Origin: Ramlibacter sp.
Lineage (GTDB): Bacteria; Pseudomonadota; Gammaproteobacteria; Burkholderiales; Burkholderiaceae_C
DNA: 64,000 bases
Reading direction: 5' to 3'
Assembly (NCBI GenBank): GCA_028292245.1
Contig: JAQGMS010000079.1
Coordinates: 39,540-103,539 of the forward strand
Within the stretch, counting starts at the first letter, position 1. Every line of letters begins with the position of its first letter. The position numbers were made by a program, and so were the translations under genes. The notes below the pieces were generated by a model. That model saw only the letters and a program-made list of their open reading frames with translations, did no database searches and had not been told where the DNA came from. Positions 1-9,974 of the stretch are shown piece by piece.

Positions 1-39
1 GCGGCCTATTGCCTCCAATGGTTGACCGGGCCGTGTCGC

Positions 40-1689
40 TCAAGGCGTGACGCAGCTGTAGTTCGCGGCGACCTTCGCTGCGTTCGCGTCATTTGCAGGC
101 CCGACATAGCGTGGGTAGAGCGGATAGGCGCACAGCGGCCGCGTGAAGGTGGTCACACCACTCGTGGTCTTTGCCGCCGAGAGCGTTGCCGGCGCCGTGC
201 CGTTGGTCACCCAAGTGTCCAGGGCGCTCAGGAGGTCGGACTTGTCGGCCCCCGCGCCGCCATGGCAATGGTTGACGCCAGGTGCGATGTAGTACCGAGC
301 GAAGGCGTCGGCGGATGCCTGACCGCCGACAGCGGCAACCACGCTTTGGTAATAGCTCGTCGTGTTCTTCACGCTCAGCGCCGGATCCGCGCCTCCGTGC
401 CACATGATCAGCTTTCGGCCCTTGCTGGCGAGGGGCCGAAGGTCGGCATTCAACGCGTCGCCGGTCGCCGAGAAGCCCGCGAGCCCGGCGGCGCTGGCCG
501 GAGCGTCAAAGTCAAAGAACAGGGTATTCACCGCGGTTGCGTCCATGGGGGGAAGCGGTCCCGTGGTCGGGTCCTTCTGGATGAAGCCGGAAATCGCCCC
601 ATACTGGAACGCGAACTGCTTGCCCCCGAACAGCCAGGTATCCCAGTTGTCCGTCGCCTTCTCGTTGCCTGACAGCGGCCAGCCGGGCGTCGTATACCGC
701 CCGGCGAAGGTCTTGGGTGAGGTCCAGGTATCCACCACCGCGAGCTGTGCGTCGGACAGGCAGGTGTCACCCGTATCGGCACCACCGGTGCAACGCAGTT
801 GGGTGCGGGCGGTTGCTGCGGTGAAGGTACAAGCCGCGGGGTTGGAGACCAGGCCGTCAACCACCCCGTCAAGGCCGTCGCAAGCGGCCAGCACCGCGTT
901 GGAAAGCAGCGCGACCTTGGCAGGCGTGAAATTCAGCGTCGGGTTGAGCACCGTGACCTTCATGTTCGTCTGGAAGGAGCCGACGGATGCGACAAAGTTC
1001 GAAGCCGGCGCCCGGGAAATGATCCCGTCGAAGAGGTCGGGGTAGCGCTGGGCGCTGATCAGGGCTTCCCGCCCGCCGTTCGAGCAGCCTTCGAAGTACG
1101 ACCGGCTCGGCGCCGCACCGTAGGCTTTCCTGATCATTTCCACGGCAGCCGCTGCCACTGCGGGGATGGCGTCCCCTGCGTACAGCTTCTCCGCCGCCGC
1201 GTTGCCTGGGACCCAGGACGCATCCACGGCCTCGGCCGTCGGGATCTTCCCCTTATGGCCGCCATCGCTGCTGACGTTGATGTAGCCCTGCTTGAGGGCG
1301 GACAGGTTCAGGCCGTGGTTGTCCAGATCGGTGCCGCCGCCGGCGGCATCATAGATTTGCTGAATGAAGCCGTTGAATCCGCCCCCGCCGCCATAGTGCA
1401 GCTTTCCGTTCCAACTGTTGGGAATGCGCAGTTCCAGATTCAGCGCGGGCTCGATCGTCGCGGCGACATTGCAGTATTTCGGGACCGTGGCCGTCTCGGC
1501 CACCACGCTGGCGGACGTCACCCGCGCGCCTGCAATTGTTTGGCCGGTGAGGGAACTACACGCCTGGACGGCGTCGAGCGGGGCGGGGACTGGGGCCGGG
1601 GCGCTGTTGCCACCACCGCATGCGACGATCGCCGTTGTTACTGCCGCCACGGCGACCATGCTGGATGCCAATTTGCTGCCTGATGTCAT
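40..1689 (-). CDS. Tannase/feruloyl esterase family alpha/beta hydrolase (secreted, lipoprotein-like or Sec signal)
   Basis: ORF 40..1848 trimmed to start MTSGSKLASSMVAVAAV...ACGGG; GGGGGFNG, FEGCSNGGREAL nucleophile elbow and C-terminal GVNHCHGGAGAD match the tannase family. Confidence 0.88.
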   Translation of the reverse strand: MTSGSKLASSMVAVAAVTTAIVACGGGNSAPAPVPAPLDAVQACSSLTGQTIAGARVTSASVVAETATVPKYCNVAATIEPALNLELRIPNSWNGKLHYGGGGGFNGFIQQIYDAAGGGTDLDNHGLNLSALKQGYINVSSDGGHKGKIPTAEAVDASWVPGNAAAEKLYAGDAIPAVAAAAVEMIRKAYGAAPSRSYFEGCSNGGREALISAQRYPDLFDGIISRAPASNFVASVGSFQTNMKVTVLNPTLNFTPAKVALLSNAVLAACDGLDGVVDGLVSNPAACTFTAATARTQLRCTGGADTGDTCLSDAQLAVVDTWTSPKTFAGRYTTPGWPLSGNEKATDNWDTWLFGGKQFAFQYGAISGFIQKDPTTGPLPPMDATAVNTLFFDFDAPASAAGLAGFSATGDALNADLRPLASKGRKLIMWHGGADPALSVKNTTSYYQSVVAAVGGQASADAFARYYIAPGVNHCHGGAGADKSDLLSALDTWVTNGTAPATLSAAKTTSGVTTFTRPLCAYPLYPRYVGPANDANAAKVAANYSCVTP

Positions 1690-1841
1690 GACCTGTTGTC
1701 TCCTGTTGATGGGTACGGGCATCGCGAACGTGCCGGCGCTGCGGCAGACAAGCCGACAATGCCAACCGGCGTCGATCAGGATTGCCGATGGAGGCGCTCC
1801 CATGTCGTACGCTAGCGCATTGATCGCTAATACATGATGCA

Positions 1842-1865
1842 GTTCCACATGATATTCATGGGAAC
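1842..1865. promoter_or_regulatory. Inverted repeat GTTCCaCATGA-TAT-TCATGGGAAC upstream of the tannase gene (putative operator)
   Basis: Arms GTTCC-A-CATGA / TCATG-GGAAC are reverse complements apart from one bulged base. Confidence 0.45.
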
Positions 1866-1925
1866 TAAACGATGCGTGATGGTGAAAACCCTAGCCGCGG
1901 ACGCGCGCGATTGGGCTTATGCAAA

Positions 1926-2909
1926 TCATTCTTTTCTCGCCGGTTTCCGTTTCGCCGTCGCGGACCGGGGCGCGGCTTGCTCCGGCTCCGCCGGCAACGA
2001 GAGTGCCGCTTCCCGCAGCAGCGATCGCAGCCACGTGATCGCGGGGTCCCTCTCCTGGTAGCGGTGCCACTGCAACTTCTCCGCGAAGCGCGGTATCTTG
2101 ATCGGACACCTCAACACCCGCAAGGGAAACCGCAGCGCCATCTGGTGCGCCAGCCGCGTCGGCATGGTCGCGACGCGCGCGGTCCCCACCAGCAGTTCCG
2201 GCACCAGGGTGAACGAGGGTGCGATCACGTCCTGCCTGCGCACGCGCGTGCCCGTTGCGATCAGGCGCGCGTCGTACGTGACGAGGCGTCCGCTGCCCCA
2301 TTCGACGCCAACGTGCGCCGCCGTGAAGTAGCGGTCGGCGGTCAATGCCTCGCCTTTGCCGAAACGGTCGCTGCACACCAGGCACGAGAACCCGTCTTCG
2401 AACAGCGTCTCGGACGGGTGTCCCGGGACCACGGCGAACTCCGGTGAGATCAGCAGTTCGATTTCGCCGCCCTCCAGGTGTTCGGACGTCTGCGGGCTGC
2501 GCGTGCGCAGGTCGAAAGTCATGAGCGGGGCCAGGCTTGCGGCGCGCCGCACCACATCCGACAGCAACACGCTGATCACATAGTCCGACGATTCGATCTT
2601 GAAGCGCCGCGCCGAAGTGGCCGGATCGAACGTGGGCCGCGCCCGCGTGATGGCCTGCACCTGCAGCAGCACATCGCGCACCGGCTTGACCAGTTCGGCG
2701 GCCAGCGGCGTCAGCACCTGCGTCTTGCCCACGGGCTGCAGCAGCTCGTCGTCGAAGTAGTTGCGCAGCCGCCGCAGCGAAAGGCTGGTCGCCGGCTGGC
2801 TGAGAAACAGCTTTTCCGCCGAGCGGTTGACGCTGCGCGTCGCCAGCAGCGTGTCGAGCACCACCAGCAGGTTGAGATCGAGTTTTTCGAAGCGCATGGA
2901 GGCCTCCAT
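1926..2909 (-). CDS. LysR-family transcriptional regulator
   Basis: MRFEKLDLNLLVVLDTLLATRSVNRSAEKLFLSQPATSLSLRRLRNYFDDELL N-terminal wHTH; divergent from the catabolic operon. Confidence 0.92.
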   Translation of the reverse strand: MEASMRFEKLDLNLLVVLDTLLATRSVNRSAEKLFLSQPATSLSLRRLRNYFDDELLQPVGKTQVLTPLAAELVKPVRDVLLQVQAITRARPTFDPATSARRFKIESSDYVISVLLSDVVRRAASLAPLMTFDLRTRSPQTSEHLEGGEIELLISPEFAVVPGHPSETLFEDGFSCLVCSDRFGKGEALTADRYFTAAHVGVEWGSGRLVTYDARLIATGTRVRRQDVIAPSFTLVPELLVGTARVATMPTRLAHQMALRFPLRVLRCPIKIPRFAEKLQWHRYQERDPAITWLRSLLREAALSLPAEPEQAAPRSATAKRKPARKE

Positions 2910-2999
2910 ATTTACGGGACAAATCTAACGCATTTGAACAATGAATTTTACAGATTGATCGCCGGCCCAGATGATCCGCATCAAACAGGTGGAGACAAG

Positions 3000-4502
3000 A
3001 TGCAGTCGTGGGACGTGATCGTTGCGGGTGGCGGGCCGTCTGGCCTGACCATGGCGGCCGAGCTGGCCGGCTCGGGCGTGCGGACATTGGTGCTGGAGCG
3101 CCGCACCGAGGGCGTCCAGTCCCGCGCCGGCACGCTGCTGCCGCGCCTGCTGGAGCTGTTCGACGCGCGCGGCATCGCCGATCGCTTCATCGACAAAACG
3201 CGCGAGATCGCGCCCTATCCGTTCCGCCCCTCGCACATCTGGGCCGGGTTCCATCCGATCGAGTGGCGCTACCTGGAAACGCGGTTCGGCTTCACGCTGG
3301 GGCTGCCCCAGAACTTCACGGAAGAGATTCTCTGGGCGTGGGCCATCGAAAGCGGCGCCGAGGTCCGGCGCGGCGCCGAAGTCAGGTCGTTCACCGAAGA
3401 CGGCGACGGCGTGACCGTCGAGGTGGCCGACGCATCGGGCAACCCGTCGACCCTGCGCGCGCGCTACCTGGTCGGCGCCGACGGCGGCCGCAGCACCGTG
3501 CGCGGCGCCGCCGGGTTTCCGTTCGATGGCCACTCGGGGACGTTCCGCGGCATCGTGATCGATGCCGAGCTGGAAGCGCCGTGGCCCGGCGGTCGCATCA
3601 ATGTCGACAACGAGATGGGCTGGGTGCGCGGCTACGTGTTCGGCGACGGCATCACCCGCTTCAACATCGTCCATCGCGACCGCCGGCTCGCGCCGAAGGA
3701 CGAGCCCGTCACGCTGGAGGAAGCGCTGCAATGCATCCGCGACGTGCATGGCACCGACTACGGCATTCGCGGCTACCGCTGGGCCTCTCGCTTCGACGAC
3801 CAGATGCGCGCCGTGGACAGCCTGCGCAAGGGCCGGGTCTTCCTGGTGGGCGAGTCGGCACGCATCCACTATCCAGCCAGCGGCGTCGGCATGAACTTCT
3901 GCCTGCAGGACGCTTTCAACCTGGGCTGGAAGCTGGCCAACGTGGTGAACGGCCTGGCCGACGAGGCCACGCTCGACTCCTACAACGGCGAACGCCTGCC
4001 CGTCATGCGGTCGCTGCTGGAGAGCGTCAAGGCGCAATGCGTGCTGCAGTTCAACTTCGACCCCGACGGCGTGACGATGAAGCGGCGCCTGGCCGAGCAC
4101 ATCATTCCGCTGCCAGACGTCCAGCGCAAGCTGGTGCTCGAGCTGTGCGGGCTGGAGCAGCCGTATCCCAGCGAGGCCGGCAGCCATCCGCTGGCCGGCC
4201 ATCGCGTTCCCGACCTCGACCTGGTCACGCTTGAGGGCCGTTGCTCGAGGATCGCGGAGCTGCTGCGCGACCGGCGCTTCCTGCTGCTCGACCTGGAGGG
4301 CTTCAGCGAGCAGTTTGCCCGCGTTGACCTGACAGGGCTGCCGGTCAATGTAATGCAGGTCCGGCTGGGCCGGCAGCCGTCTTCGATGGCGGGAGTGAAG
4401 GCCTTGCTGGTGCGGCCCGATGCCTACGTGGCCTGGGCCAGCAACGAGATCGCGCAGCCCGGCCAGGTCGAGGCGCAGCTGGCCCGGTGGCTGCAGCGGT
4501 GA
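3000..4502 (+). CDS. FAD-dependent aromatic monooxygenase (PheA/TfdB-like group)
   Basis: GGGPSGLTMAAELA Rossmann motif, GADGGRSTVR, GRVFLVGESARIHYPASGVGMNFCLQDAFNLGWKLA. Confidence 0.9.
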   Translation: MQSWDVIVAGGGPSGLTMAAELAGSGVRTLVLERRTEGVQSRAGTLLPRLLELFDARGIADRFIDKTREIAPYPFRPSHIWAGFHPIEWRYLETRFGFTLGLPQNFTEEILWAWAIESGAEVRRGAEVRSFTEDGDGVTVEVADASGNPSTLRARYLVGADGGRSTVRGAAGFPFDGHSGTFRGIVIDAELEAPWPGGRINVDNEMGWVRGYVFGDGITRFNIVHRDRRLAPKDEPVTLEEALQCIRDVHGTDYGIRGYRWASRFDDQMRAVDSLRKGRVFLVGESARIHYPASGVGMNFCLQDAFNLGWKLANVVNGLADEATLDSYNGERLPVMRSLLESVKAQCVLQFNFDPDGVTMKRRLAEHIIPLPDVQRKLVLELCGLEQPYPSEAGSHPLAGHRVPDLDLVTLEGRCSRIAELLRDRRFLLLDLEGFSEQFARVDLTGLPVNVMQVRLGRQPSSMAGVKALLVRPDAYVAWASNEIAQPGQVEAQLARWLQR

Positions 4503-4506
4503 CGCC

Positions 4507-5547
4507 ATGGGCCACGCGCAACATTTCACACCCGCATGGCCCGAGGCCGGCATGAACGACTCGGACGCCGGCTGCCCGCTGGACCCCGAACTCGCGGCCA
4601 TCGTCGCGGCGATGCGCGCCAACCATGCGCCGCCGCCGTTCTCCGGCACGCCGGAGCAGGCGCGCGAGCGCATGCGCCGCGCCGTGGCCGCTTCGCGCGC
4701 CCGCTCATTGCGGCCGGTGGTGGGGTCGATCGAGGACTCGATCGCCGAGCACGGCGGCCTGCTCGTGCCGGTGCGCATCTACCGGCCAATCGGCGCGTGG
4801 GCGACGTTGCCCACGGTTGTCTTCTTTCACGGCGGTGGATTCGTGCTGGGCAGTGTCGAGCTCTGGGACGACGTCGTGCGCAAGCTGTGCCGTGACGTGG
4901 AGGCAGTGGTCGTCTCCGTCGAGTACCGGCTGGCGCCGGAGCATCCCTTCCCGGCGGCGCACGACGACGCGCTGGCGGCCGCATTGTGGGCGGTGCGCAA
5001 TGCCGCCCGGCTGGGCGGTGACGCCTCGCGCGTCGCGGTGGCCGGCGAAAGCTCGGGCGGCAATCTCGCCGCCTCCGCGGCGCTCATGCTGCGCGATCGC
5101 GGCGTACACCTGGCCGCGCAGCTGCTGGTCGTTCCGGGTGTCGACGTGGCGCGCGATGTGGCGCGGATCGAGGCGCGCCGCACCGATTTCCCGATGCTCG
5201 CGCCTTCGGACCTGCGCGACATCTCGCGCCTGTACATGGGCGCCAAGGCGGCGCGTTCGAACGCGTTCCCGCCTTCGCCCCTGTGCGCGCGCAGTTTCGC
5301 CGGCCTGCCGCCCGCGGTGGTTGCCGTCGCCGGGCATGACCCGCTTCGCGACGAGGGCCTGGCGTACGCCGGGCTGCTGCGCGATGCCGGCGTGCCGGTC
5401 GATGTCCGCCATTTCGCGGACATGTTCCATCCCTTCCTGGGCTTTTTCCAGGCTTCCGCCTCGGCTCGCCGCGCCAACGACGAGGTGTGCCGGGCCTTCG
5501 CGGACTGCCTGGCGGGCTGTCCGCCGGAGGGTGCCCATGCAAGTTGA
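4507..5547 (+). CDS. Alpha/beta hydrolase, HSL/acetyl-esterase type
   Basis: FFHGGGFVLGS oxyanion motif, VAGESSGGNLAAS nucleophile, GHDPLRDEG. Confidence 0.9.
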   Translation: MGHAQHFTPAWPEAGMNDSDAGCPLDPELAAIVAAMRANHAPPPFSGTPEQARERMRRAVAASRARSLRPVVGSIEDSIAEHGGLLVPVRIYRPIGAWATLPTVVFFHGGGFVLGSVELWDDVVRKLCRDVEAVVVSVEYRLAPEHPFPAAHDDALAAALWAVRNAARLGGDASRVAVAGESSGGNLAASAALMLRDRGVHLAAQLLVVPGVDVARDVARIEARRTDFPMLAPSDLRDISRLYMGAKAARSNAFPPSPLCARSFAGLPPAVVAVAGHDPLRDEGLAYAGLLRDAGVPVDVRHFADMFHPFLGFFQASASARRANDEVCRAFADCLAGCPPEGAHAS

Positions 5548-6127
5548 CCGCCTCCCACCGCTGCCGCGGGAGCAATGGACCGACGAGCAGCGCCGGTACG
5601 CGCAGGAGATCATCGATGGCCCGCGCGGGGCCCTGGTCTCGCCCTTTGTCCCGCTGCTGCGCAGCCCGGAGCTGATGGGCCACGTCCAGCGCATGGGCGA
5701 ATACCTGCGCTATCGCAGCGCGATCGGCCAGCGCCTGTCGGAACTGGCCATCCTCGTCACGGCCCGCCAGTGGGCGCAGCCGGTCGAGTGGGCCATCCAC
5801 ACACCCATCGCCTTGCGCGAAGGCATCGCCGGCCAGACCGTGGACGCGATCGCGCAGGGCCACCGGCCCCCTTCGATGCGCGAAGACGAGGCCTTGGTGC
5901 ACGACTTCTGCGTCGAACTTCACCGCCGTCGCGGCATCTCCGATGCCACTTGGGCCCTCGCCGTGGATCGCTTCGGTGAACGGGGCGTGGTCGACCTGGT
6001 CGGCATCAACGGCTACTACACCTTGCTGGCGATGGTGATGAATGCGGCGCGCACCGCCGTGCCGCAGCCGACACCGGCTTCGCTTCCGAAGACTTTCTCC
6101 CCCGCGCACCCCTCACCCTCCCTTTGA
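5537..6127 (+). CDS. Carboxymuconolactone decarboxylase family protein
   Basis: LRSPELMGHVQRMGEYLRYRSAIGQRLSELAILVTARQWAQPVEWAIH; overlaps upstream CDS by 11 nt. Confidence 0.8.
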   Translation: MQVDRLPPLPREQWTDEQRRYAQEIIDGPRGALVSPFVPLLRSPELMGHVQRMGEYLRYRSAIGQRLSELAILVTARQWAQPVEWAIHTPIALREGIAGQTVDAIAQGHRPPSMREDEALVHDFCVELHRRRGISDATWALAVDRFGERGVVDLVGINGYYTLLAMVMNAARTAVPQPTPASLPKTFSPAHPSPSL

Positions 6128-6143
6128 CCCTCAAGGAAAAACC

Positions 6144-7277
6144 ATGAAGACAAGCACATTGCTCGCGGCCATCTGCGCCGCCTTTGCCGCGACCGCCCAC
6201 GCACAATCCTCGGTGACGATCTATGGATTCGTCGACGTCGGCGTGCGGCACGTGGACAACAGCGGCGTCGGCACCATCAACTCCGTGGCCAGCGGCGGCT
6301 ATCGGACCAGCCGCCTGGGCTTTCGCGGGACGGAGGACCTGGGCGGGGGGATGTTCGCGGGCTTCAAGCTCGAAGCCGCGGTAGGCGCCGACACCGGCAC
6401 CGCCGGTTCGACCACCGTAACCAGCCAATTCTTCAACCGCGGCTCCTATGTCGAGCTCGGCAACAAGGCCTACGGCACCGTGCGCCTGGGCCTGGACCTC
6501 AACCCGACTTACGTCACCTGGTTCGAAAACGACCCCTGGTACGGCATCGGCATGGGCAGCGCCGGCAACCTGTTCAACACCACGCAGAACGGCCCGCTGC
6601 GCGCGGTGTTCGGCGGGGTCAGCAACACCGAGACCACCACCTTCTACTCGCGCAACATGGTGCAGTACTTCAGCCCCAATGTCGGCGGCTTCTTCGGCGT
6701 GCTGGCTTACGCGTTTCGCGAAGACGCCCTGACTTCCACCGGCGCGGCGCAACAGGGCCTGTACCGGCTCGGCTACAACGCCGGCGGCCCGTTCACGGCG
6801 GCGTTTTCGCGCTCGACGTCGCGCGCGCAAGTGGTCGCCGCCGGGCCGGTGAGCCGGGAGCTCGACACGGACGCCAACGTGAGCTACAACTTCGGACCCG
6901 TCAAATTGGCCGGGGCGTGGCGCCAGTTCAAGGCCGACACCAGCAAGCAGAACAACTATTTCATCGCCGCCACCGTTCCCCTGCCCTCGGGCAACCTGCA
7001 GGGCTGGTACGGCAGGAGCAAGATGTCCGGCACGGCCACCGTCAATCTGGCGCCCGGCACCACGGCCGGTTCCATCGACGGGGACAGCGCAACGATGTGG
7101 GTCCTGGGTTACCAGTACTTCTTGTCCAAGCGCACCACGCTGTACACCACCGTGGCGCGCCTTTCCAACCACGGCCACTCGTTTCTGTCGCTGCCGGGCG
7201 GACCGGCCGTGACCTTCGCGAACTTCGCCGGCCGCACTTCCACCGGCCTCGAAGTTGGCCTCTCGCACGCCTTCTGA
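6144..7277 (+). CDS. Gram-negative porin
   Basis: Signal peptide MKTSTLLAAICAAFAATAHA then QSSVTIYGFVDVGVRHVDN; C-terminal GLEVGLSHAF. Confidence 0.93.
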   Translation: MKTSTLLAAICAAFAATAHAQSSVTIYGFVDVGVRHVDNSGVGTINSVASGGYRTSRLGFRGTEDLGGGMFAGFKLEAAVGADTGTAGSTTVTSQFFNRGSYVELGNKAYGTVRLGLDLNPTYVTWFENDPWYGIGMGSAGNLFNTTQNGPLRAVFGGVSNTETTTFYSRNMVQYFSPNVGGFFGVLAYAFREDALTSTGAAQQGLYRLGYNAGGPFTAAFSRSTSRAQVVAAGPVSRELDTDANVSYNFGPVKLAGAWRQFKADTSKQNNYFIAATVPLPSGNLQGWYGRSKMSGTATVNLAPGTTAGSIDGDSATMWVLGYQYFLSKRTTLYTTVARLSNHGHSFLSLPGGPAVTFANFAGRTSTGLEVGLSHAF

Positions 7278-7303
7278 CGCACACTCAACTACCCGGAGAC
7301 GCC

Positions 7304-8287
7304 ATGCCCCCCAACCCTCTGTCCCGCCGTTCGCTGCTGGGCTATGCGGCCAGCCTGGGATGCGCCGCGCATCCGCTGCTGGCCGCCGCCCAGGGCAAAT
7401 ACCCGGCCAAGCCGATCCGTGTCGTCGTCCCTTTGGGCGCGGGCGGCGGCGTCGACGTGATCTGCCGTGTCTGGGGCGATCGGGTCACCAAGGCCACCGG
7501 CCAGCCGGTCGTCGTCGAGAACCGGGTGGGCGCCGCCACGATCATCGGCACCCAATTCGCCGCGGCGGCGCCGGCGGACGGCTACAACCTCCTGTACACC
7601 AGCGTCGCGATGTCGATCAACCCGCTCGTCTACGACAAGCTGCCCTACAAGCCGGACGACTTCGTGCCGGTCGCCCGGATCTGCTCCGTTCCCTTCGTGA
7701 TCGTCGTCTCGGCCAACTCCAGGATCAAGACGCTGGCCGATCTGGTGACGGCGGCAAAGGCCCAGCCCGGGGCCTTGAGCTTCGGCCACTATGGCGTGGG
7801 GCAGTTCTCGCAAGTGGCACTGGTGATGCTGATGAACAGGGCGGGCATCTCGATGCTGCAGGTGCCGTACAAGGCCGCGACCAACGCCATCAGCGACCTG
7901 CATGGCGGCGTGCTTGACGTCACCATGGATGCCAGCACCACGGCCATACCGCAAGTCAAATCGGGCCGGCTTCGCGCGCTGGCGATCACGGGAAACCAGA
8001 GGATCGAGGCGCTGCCGGGCATTCCGACGGTCGCGGAGTCGTATCCCGGCTTCGCCGGCAGCTCGTGGCACGGCATTTTCACGCCCAAGGGCACGCCTGC
8101 CCAGGCAATCACCGCGCTGAATGCCTTGTCCCGGAAAATCATCGATGCGCCGGACTTTCGCGCCATGCTGCATGACGCCGGATTGATCCCGGCCGGCGGA
8201 ACAACGGCCGATTTCCAGAAATTCCTGGTCGAGGACGTCAGGGCCTGGGCCAAGGTGGTCAAGGACAACAACATCAGGACCGAATGA
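7304..8287 (+). CDS. Bug-family (tripartite tricarboxylate transporter) substrate-binding protein
   Basis: RRSLLGYAASLG signal; YPAKPIRVVVPLGAGGGVDVICRV, ADGYNLLYTS, VPYKAATNAISDLHGG. Confidence 0.92.
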   Translation: MPPNPLSRRSLLGYAASLGCAAHPLLAAAQGKYPAKPIRVVVPLGAGGGVDVICRVWGDRVTKATGQPVVVENRVGAATIIGTQFAAAAPADGYNLLYTSVAMSINPLVYDKLPYKPDDFVPVARICSVPFVIVVSANSRIKTLADLVTAAKAQPGALSFGHYGVGQFSQVALVMLMNRAGISMLQVPYKAATNAISDLHGGVLDVTMDASTTAIPQVKSGRLRALAITGNQRIEALPGIPTVAESYPGFAGSSWHGIFTPKGTPAQAITALNALSRKIIDAPDFRAMLHDAGLIPAGGTTADFQKFLVEDVRAWAKVVKDNNIRTE

Positions 8288-9387
8288 ACGAAGCGCTCGA
8301 ACAATACGTGGTGAAGCAGGAGATTCTCGACCTGCTACGTGCCCGTGCGCGCGGCGCCGACCGCTACGACGCGGCCCTGATGAAGGCCTGCCATCCCGAG
8401 GACGGCACCGACAACCACGGGACCTACCAGTGGCTGATGCACGGCTTCATCGACAGCCTGGAAGTCGCGCGGCAGAAAGGCCCCGAGTGCTTCAGCAAGC
8501 TCCACATCGTCGGCAACGCGCTGTTCGAATTCCGGGCTGGCGGCGACGTGTTCGTCGAGAGCTACCACGTTGCCCACGAGACGTACGCGCAGGGCGATGG
8601 GCGGATCTTCTTTCACATCGGCGGGCGCTATCTCGACACATTCCGCAAACACGGCGGGCGCTGGCTGATCCAGCATCGCGACATCGTCTATGACTGGTCG
8701 CGCGTGATGCCCACGACGCGGCCGTTCTGGAATCCAGAAACGCAGCCGGCCGCACTCATCGGCAAACGGACGTCCGAAGACCCGCTCTATGACGCCGGCA
8801 GCGCAACACGCGGCAGCCTGCCTCCAACGGCCATGCCGATTTCGTATCAAGAGAAGGAAGCCACCATGGATCCCATCCAGCAATTGCTAGCCAAGCAGGC
8901 AATCGCCGAGGTCCTCTATCGGCGCGCCCGCGCAGGCGACCGTTCGGACGCCGAGCTCGCCCACAGCTGCTACCACCCGGGCGCGACCGAGCGGCACGGC
9001 GAATTCGACGGACCCGCGGCCGAGTTCATCGACGTCGTGTCGTTCACCCGCCCCAAGCCCGGCTCGCCGATCAAGGGAATGATGCACATGATCACCAACG
9101 TCCTGTGCGATTTCAAGGACGCCGACCATGCCTTCGTCGAGTCCTACCACGTCGCCTGGTGCCAGATGACCGATGGCACCGACGCGACCATCGGCGGGCG
9201 CTACCTGGACAAGTTCGAGAAGCGCGAAGGACGCTGGGCCATCGCGCACCGCGACGTCATCTTCGACTGGAGCCGGATGGACCCGGAAACCACCAAGTTC
9301 TGGGAAAGACATCCGGCCGCGCCGTTTCTGTTCGGCGAGCGCGGCGCGCAAGACCCGCTCTACAGCTACACCCATCGAGGCGCGTGA
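8284..9387 (+). CDS. Fused tandem NTF2-like/SnoaL-domain protein
   Basis: Two homologous halves, each with VESYHVA..IGGRYLD.F....GRW.I.HRD...DWSR; internal RBS plus ATG at 8866. Confidence 0.8.
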   Translation: MNEALEQYVVKQEILDLLRARARGADRYDAALMKACHPEDGTDNHGTYQWLMHGFIDSLEVARQKGPECFSKLHIVGNALFEFRAGGDVFVESYHVAHETYAQGDGRIFFHIGGRYLDTFRKHGGRWLIQHRDIVYDWSRVMPTTRPFWNPETQPAALIGKRTSEDPLYDAGSATRGSLPPTAMPISYQEKEATMDPIQQLLAKQAIAEVLYRRARAGDRSDAELAHSCYHPGATERHGEFDGPAAEFIDVVSFTRPKPGSPIKGMMHMITNVLCDFKDADHAFVESYHVAWCQMTDGTDATIGGRYLDKFEKREGRWAIAHRDVIFDWSRMDPETTKFWERHPAAPFLFGERGAQDPLYSYTHRGA

Positions 9388-9389
9388 CC

Positions 9390-9974
9390 ATGGTGAACTC
9401 CTCATTCCCCGCGATCCACCGCGTCGTGACCGGCCACGATGTGCATGGAAAGGCCATCGTGAGCTCGGACGGGCCGCTGCCTACAGTGGTCGAACTCGCC
9501 GCCATTCCCGGCACTGTGTTCCACGAAGTGTGGAGCACCGCCGGCAGCCCGGCGCCCATCGACAACGGGCCCGACCCCACGCTGGGCGCACTGGCGCTCG
9601 CCCCAGGCAAACAGGGCACGCGCTTCCGCTTTGTCGACGTGCCGCCGGACACGGCGGACTTCCTGGCCCACGGCGCCAGGAAGGTGGGCGAGGCGTTCGC
9701 CCAGACCGGCGATGCCGCCGCCTCCACCGTGAAGGCGGATTCGCCGCATCCGCTGATGCACCGCACCCAGTCCGTCGACTACGGCGTCGTCATCGAGGGC
9801 GAGGTCACGCTCGTGCTCGACGATTCGGAGGTGCAACTGGCTGCGGGAAGCGTGGTGGTGCAGCGAGGTACGAACCACGCCTGGGCCAATCGCTCGGGCC
9901 GTCCATGCCGGATGCTGTTCGTGCTGGTCGACGGCGCCTGGGATCCAGCCATCGCCAAGGAACTCGTCAAATGA
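9390..9974 (+). CDS. Cupin-domain protein
   Basis: SVDYGVVIEGEVTLVLDDSEVQLAAGSVVVQRGTNHAWANRSGRPCRM. Confidence 0.85.
   Translation: MVNSSFPAIHRVVTGHDVHGKAIVSSDGPLPTVVELAAIPGTVFHEVWSTAGSPAPIDNGPDPTLGALALAPGKQGTRFRFVDVPPDTADFLAHGARKVGEAFAQTGDAAASTVKADSPHPLMHRTQSVDYGVVIEGEVTLVLDDSEVQLAAGSVVVQRGTNHAWANRSGRPCRMLFVLVDGAWDPAIAKELVK

Noticed and set aside
2925-4778. 617-aa minus-strand ORF
   Set aside because: Antisense shadow of the FAD monooxygenase.
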